NCBI GenBank assembly: GCA_955652655.1
Contig: CATPCK010000780.1
Location: 1-8,476 of the forward strand
Direction: 5' to 3'
Origin: an uncultured Ktedonobacteraceae bacterium
GTDB taxonomy: Bacteria > Chloroflexota > Ktedonobacteria > Ktedonobacterales > Ktedonobacteraceae
Length of the DNA stretch: 8,476 nucleotides
Program-made: the position numbers and the translations under genes
Notes under the pieces: generated by a model
Database searches by the model: none
The model's input: the letters and a program-made list of their open reading frames with translations, nothing else
Told to the model about the DNA's origin: nothing
Shown here: positions 5,423 through 8,476 of the stretch, in pieces
Position numbering within the stretch: the first letter of the stretch is position 1
How the letters are laid out: every line of letters starts with the position of its first letter

Positions 5423-5499
5423 TGAGATGTTGTTTTGGTCCTCCCTTATCGATTGAAGTTAGAAATCTCCTAAATAGGCTATCTCCTTTTGATTAAATA

Positions 5500-5530
5500 T
5501 GCTATACTTGAGTAAATTTTCAAAGGAGGT
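5500..5530 (+). promoter_or_regulatory. Extended -10 promoter and perfect Shine-Dalgarno of the TPR gene
   Basis: TGC followed by TATACT (5500-5508) is an extended -10 element with no clear -35 box. Transcription would begin near 5515. AAAGGAGGT at 5522-5530 is a full anti-16S match, 9 bases before the ATG at 5540, so translation should be efficient. Confidence 0.6.
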
Positions 5531-5539
5531 GCTGCGCTT

Positions 5540-6697
5540 ATGGCTCAGAATCAGGATGTTCGGAATCGGGATCTTCGGATGTTGCTTTTTCGTGCTCGCT
5601 TGTTGCTTGAAGAAGGGCAGGTTGATAAAGCTTTGCCAATACTTGAAGCCATACAATATGACAATGAAGAAGAGCAGCAAGAGATCGCCTATTTTCTCGG
5701 TTGGTGCTACGTTTCAAGTAAACGTTGGGATGATGCTGCGAAAGTTCTCTCACCTCTTCCTAAATTTGTGGAAGGTGATGGAGGCGAAGAGAGCCGCATT
5801 GATCGTGTACGTCTAGCGCATTCTCTCCTGCGCCTTGCTCAAGCTGCCGTCAATCTCGGTCAATATGAAGATGCTTCACGCCACTACTCAAAATGCCTCA
5901 AAGTCCTGCAAAACAAAAAAATACAACTTCCCGAGGCCAAACTCAAGGCACGTTATGGCCTCGCTATGACCTATCTCATGCGTGGGTTGCACACCGCCGC
6001 CATCCAACATTATGAGCTTGCGCTGGGCCTTTGCCTCTACATTGACGATGATGAAGAGATGGGCCATATCTATTATGGGTTGTGTCAAGCCTATGTCGGT
6101 TCAGGAAATTTGATCAATGCCCAACTCGCTGGTGAAAAAGCTTTAGAATTGTATGAACGATGCGCCGATCGCCATTTTGAAGGCCTCGCTCATAACATGC
6201 TTGGCCACATCTATCTAAAATTAGGAGATTATAGAGCAGCATCTGACCACTATACCGAGGCCCTTTCCCTTGCAGCAAGTCATAACGGCCACAAAATGGT
6301 GATGATCAATTGTGCGTCGTTAGCTGAGGTACGCCTCGCTGAAGGTCGCCTGGAGGAGGCCAGACGCTATTGTCAGCGCGCTCTGGAGAACATCGACCTT
6401 ATCCAGAATAAGGACAGCTACCTTGAGAGCTTAACCTACCTGGAGTGTGGGAAAGTTGCGCAGGCGGAGGCTCAACAAGCTGAAGGTGAGCGACGACAGC
6501 GCCTCTTAGAAGAAGCTATAGCATGGTTTGAGAGGACGCGGGACGGCCTTTCTCCATTACAAGCTTATGCGGAAGTGACCGACTTGTATGGTCGGTGGGC
6601 AGAGGTGCTAGAACAATTGGGGCGCTATGAAGAGGCACTCGCCTGTTGGAAGTCCGGGTACGAGGCTTTATCAGCTGCAAATGGTCCAGAGTTGTAA
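5540..6697 (+). CDS. Tetratricopeptide repeat (TPR) protein
   Basis: The product has 385 residues with no signal peptide, membrane segment, DNA-binding domain or enzymatic motif, so it should be a soluble cytoplasmic scaffold. About eight to nine TPR-like helical hairpins span the whole chain, at roughly 13-40, 47-71, 91-124, 134-167, 174-207, 214-247, 254-287, 294-330 and 342-376. The clearest is LGHIYLKLGDYRAASDHYTEAL (221-242, described here by its ends). The arrangement resembles the C-terminal sensory half of TPR-containing regulators without their helix-turn-helix, and a protein-protein interaction role follows from the fold. The partner is unknown. The start is fixed by a perfect Shine-Dalgarno. 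The aldo/keto reductase follows 80 bases later on the same strand, with an inverted repeat between. Confidence 0.88.
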   Translation: MAQNQDVRNRDLRMLLFRARLLLEEGQVDKALPILEAIQYDNEEEQQEIAYFLGWCYVSSKRWDDAAKVLSPLPKFVEGDGGEESRIDRVRLAHSLLRLAQAAVNLGQYEDASRHYSKCLKVLQNKKIQLPEAKLKARYGLAMTYLMRGLHTAAIQHYELALGLCLYIDDDEEMGHIYYGLCQAYVGSGNLINAQLAGEKALELYERCADRHFEGLAHNMLGHIYLKLGDYRAASDHYTEALSLAASHNGHKMVMINCASLAEVRLAEGRLEEARRYCQRALENIDLIQNKDSYLESLTYLECGKVAQAEAQQAEGERRQRLLEEAIAWFERTRDGLSPLQAYAEVTDLYGRWAEVLEQLGRYEEALACWKSGYEALSAANGPEL

Positions 6698-6699
6698 TG

Positions 6700-6759
6700 A
6701 GTTTGTTGGCACATGCTAAGATGTATAGCAGCACAGGTAATAACTGTGTTCAACAAACT
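6700..6759. repeat. Inverted repeat between the TPR and aldo/keto reductase genes
   Basis: AGTTTGTTG (6700-6708) pairs perfectly with CAACAAACT (6751-6759). Inside the 42-base loop CACAG (6732-6736) pairs with CTGTG (6744-6748). The outer stem begins 2 bases after the TPR stop and ends 7 bases before the AAAGGA of the next gene. It could be a weak terminator or an mRNA structure; no T-run follows. Confidence 0.45.
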
Positions 6760-6777
6760 TAAACACAAAGGACTTCT

Positions 6778-7734
6778 ATGATACAGCTAGATCAGCGACA
6801 ACTTGGTGCAACAGGTATAGTTGTTCCACCTCTGGGTGTGGGCGTGTGGAGTTGGGGAGACAAAGGGTTTTGGGGCTATGGCTCAACCCATACACGCGAC
6901 GATATCACTCAAGCGTATAAAGCCTGTTTGGATGCAGGACTCAATTTTTTCGATACTGCTGAAATATATGGCGGTGGCGCATCAGAGCGCATTCTTGGTG
7001 AATGTGTGCGTGAAGATGGACGCTCGGTCATCATTGCCAGCAAATTCGCACCACTTCCTACACGTTTATCTGCAAAAACACTGTTAGACGCGTTAGATGC
7101 CAGCCTCGAGCGTTTAGGTATGGCAACGATAGATCTTTATCAGATCCACTGGCCCTATACATTTCTTAATACGAACGCCTTGATGGATGTTCTGGCACAG
7201 GCTGTCCGCTCTGGGAAAGTGCGTGCTGTCGGTGTCAGTAATTATAGCGCCGCGCGTATGCGCCAGGCACATGCCCGCCTCGCTCGCCATCATATTCCCC
7301 TGGCTTCAAATCAGGTGCACTACAGCCTTTTGTATCGTAAACCTGAGCAAAACGGTGTTTTAGATGCATGTCGTGAACTGAATGTTACGCTCATTGCCTA
7401 TAGTCCTCTGGAACAGGGTTTGCTCACAGGCAAATATCGCCCCGGCAATACGCGGGTAGCACCTGTAGTAGGACCGCGTCGTTTTATACCTGCATTTAGA
7501 TCTGCTAATCGTCGCAAAAGGGAGCCACTATTCCAGGTGATGGCACCAATAGCAGAGGCACATGATAAAACCATCGGACAGGTTGCCCTCAATTGGCTCA
7601 TTTCGAAGGATCCATGTATTGTGCCCATACCCGGCGCCAAGAATCTCAGACAGGCACAAGAGAATGCTGGCGCTATAGGCTGGCGCCTCACCGACGAGGA
7701 GTTCAACAAAATCAGCAAAGCCGCGGTATTGTAA
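6778..7734 (+). CDS. Aldo/keto reductase family oxidoreductase
   Basis: The product has 318 residues, the normal length for the superfamily: a cytoplasmic TIM barrel using NAD(P)H to reduce aldehydes or ketones. The catalytic tetrad is complete: D59 and Y64 in FFDTAEIYGGG, K89 in IIASKFAP, and H124 in LYQIHWPY. Cofactor-binding segments are GVSNYSAARM (152-161), SNQVHYSLLYR (177-187), YSPLEQGLLTGKY (208-220) and the C-terminal PIPGAKNLRQAQENAGA (283-299). The N-terminal GVGVWSWGDKGFWGYG resembles a subgroup that also occurs in plant plastids (At1g06690-like). The substrate cannot be inferred. AAAGGA at 6767-6772 lies 5 bases before the ATG. The stop is only 11 bases from the stop of the convergent membrane-protein gene, with no obvious terminator between them. 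Confidence 0.93.
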   Translation: MIQLDQRQLGATGIVVPPLGVGVWSWGDKGFWGYGSTHTRDDITQAYKACLDAGLNFFDTAEIYGGGASERILGECVREDGRSVIIASKFAPLPTRLSAKTLLDALDASLERLGMATIDLYQIHWPYTFLNTNALMDVLAQAVRSGKVRAVGVSNYSAARMRQAHARLARHHIPLASNQVHYSLLYRKPEQNGVLDACRELNVTLIAYSPLEQGLLTGKYRPGNTRVAPVVGPRRFIPAFRSANRRKREPLFQVMAPIAEAHDKTIGQVALNWLISKDPCIVPIPGAKNLRQAQENAGAIGWRLTDEEFNKISKAAVL

Positions 7735-7745
7735 CTCAGTGAAGG

Positions 7746-8476
7746 CTACGGCTCTGGCTTTAAGCGTGCCAGCATTACACCAAACCAGAGTACCCAGAGG
7801 GCGAAGAGCAGAAAGGCTGGCGTCGTGAGCGCTGCCTTGCCTGCTATAGGCGCGCTCACCACCGCGACCGCGCTGACGCTCAGGAGTGCGGCAACGGCCA
7901 GCGCCGTATAGCCGAATGCGACCCACATCCCCGGCCAGAGCTTCAGACCACTCCTGACGATCATGGCGCCAAAGAAGAGGCTGGCAATGGCTAGCAATCC
8001 TCCTCCGATAGTATAGGTGACAATGGTCGTTGCTCCTGAGATGACCTGGAAATTGCCAGGGATCGCGGCATGGATTGCGAAGCCATTACTCACTCCGGCG
8101 CTATAAAGCGCGCTGGCTGTTGACCCGAGCGTATAGAGTATGATGCCCAGCAGTCCAGCCCAGGCAGCCAGTACCGCGAACCCTTTTCCTCGCCAGGAAA
8201 GGGTAGATGTACTACTGGTTTCGCTTGTACCCTGCTCTTGAACTTCTCCCGCAATATCTGCTGGTTCAAGTGAGTCTTCCTGTTGGGCATCCTGGTGCGG
8301 TTGATCCTCTTCGTCTGTTTCATCTGCTACCAGTTCAGCATGCTCCGTCTCTTCGCTGCCCAGGAGTTCCTGCGCTACAATGATGCGAAAGAGCGTGAAA
8401 GGTAGGCTGATCAGAGTGACAAAGGCAATAATTGACAGTGCGCGATACCCTAGAAATGCTATAGTATGGCTGCCAA
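7746..8476 (-). CDS. Multi-pass membrane protein with acidic linker, N-terminus cut by window edge
   Basis: The reverse strand is open from the right edge to a TAG at 7746, giving 242 visible residues; the N-terminus lies outside the window. Five hydrophobic segments are visible at about 12-35, 98-124, 148-173, 182-207 and 218-236. Between the first two, residues 31-94 contain no Lys or Arg and many Asp and Glu. Positive residues at R30, R95/K97, R174-K178 and the C-terminal RLKPEP put the acidic linker, the 174-181 loop and the C-terminus in the cytoplasm. I recognise no family, and no transporter or enzyme motif is visible. A GTG at 8093 could be mistaken for the start, but the frame and membrane pattern continue well upstream of it. 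The gene converges on the aldo/keto reductase with an 11-base gap. Confidence 0.8.
   Translation of the reverse strand, partial: GSHTIAFLGYRALSIIAFVTLISLPFTLFRIIVAQELLGSEETEHAELVADETDEEDQPHQDAQQEDSLEPADIAGEVQEQGTSETSSTSTLSWRGKGFAVLAAWAGLLGIILYTLGSTASALYSAGVSNGFAIHAAIPGNFQVISGATTIVTYTIGGGLLAIASLFFGAMIVRSGLKLWPGMWVAFGYTALAVAALLSVSAVAVVSAPIAGKAALTTPAFLLFALWVLWFGVMLARLKPEP

Larger units (their letters stand above)
5202..5539. other. Intergenic region between padR and the TPR gene
   Basis: This 338-base gap holds, in order: a long hairpin (5214-5282), a promoter-like element (5324-5352), a second large hairpin with a T-rich tail (5359-5422), an AT-rich stretch (about 5423-5499) in which I see nothing specific, and the extended -10 promoter with Shine-Dalgarno of the TPR gene. 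Confidence 0.7.

Noticed and set aside
7746..8093. Membrane protein as a short 115-residue gene starting at the GTG at 8093
   Set aside because: The frame stays open to the window edge and encodes further membrane segments and an acidic linker, so the short version is only the C-terminal part.

Overview
The window is a stretch of ordinary bacterial chromosome with seven genes, about half of them on each strand, and base composition near 50% GC. The gene set (a MocR-type regulator, a bacterial eIF2B-like protein, a GYD-domain protein, a stand-alone YvcK, a Gly/Phe/His-rich PadR regulator, a TPR protein and a plant-like aldo/keto reductase) suggests a Chloroflexota bacterium, most likely of the Ktedonobacteria. 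That assignment is inferred from gene flavour, not from a marker gene. No tRNA, rRNA, CRISPR array, transposase or phage gene is visible.

Layout. Positions 1-1554 (minus) encode a GntR/MocR regulator fused to a PLP-dependent aminotransferase domain; only its last few residues run off the left edge. Divergent from it, 1667-2527 (plus) encodes an eIF2B-alpha/beta/delta-like protein related to ribose-1,5-bisphosphate and methylthioribose-1-phosphate isomerases, with the catalytic cysteine apparently replaced by serine. The shared 112-bp gap holds seven CCAAT/ATTGG pentamers and is a good candidate regulatory region. A 97-residue GYD protein follows (2660-2953, plus) with its own candidate promoter. 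It meets yvcK (3011-4042, minus) at a strong bidirectional hairpin terminator.

The 358-bp gap 4043-4400 separates yvcK from a divergent PadR regulator (4401-5201, plus). The PadR promoter is near consensus (TTGACA-16-TATAAT). A perfect 16-bp palindrome with CGATATATCG at its core fills the spacer, and a second copy lies 31 bp downstream, which points to autorepression. After padR, the 338-bp gap 5202-5539 holds a 17-bp-stem hairpin, then a promoter-like element placed directly before a second large hairpin with a T-rich tail (a candidate small RNA or leader), then the extended -10 promoter and perfect Shine-Dalgarno of a soluble all-TPR protein (5540-6697). An aldo/keto reductase (6778-7734) follows on the same strand. 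A multi-pass membrane protein with a strongly acidic cytoplasmic linker (7746 to beyond 8476, minus) converges on it and is cut by the right edge.

How the genes relate. There is no long operon: most genes have their own start signals and hairpins between them. The clearest regulatory units are the MocR/eIF2B-like divergent pair and the self-regulated PadR gene. YvcK (control of cell-wall precursor and carbon flux) is separated from its usual partners RapZ and WhiA. I found no convincing new multi-gene system. The items most worth a second look are the cysteine-less eIF2B-like protein beside a MocR regulator, and the promoter-hairpin element near 5324-5422.
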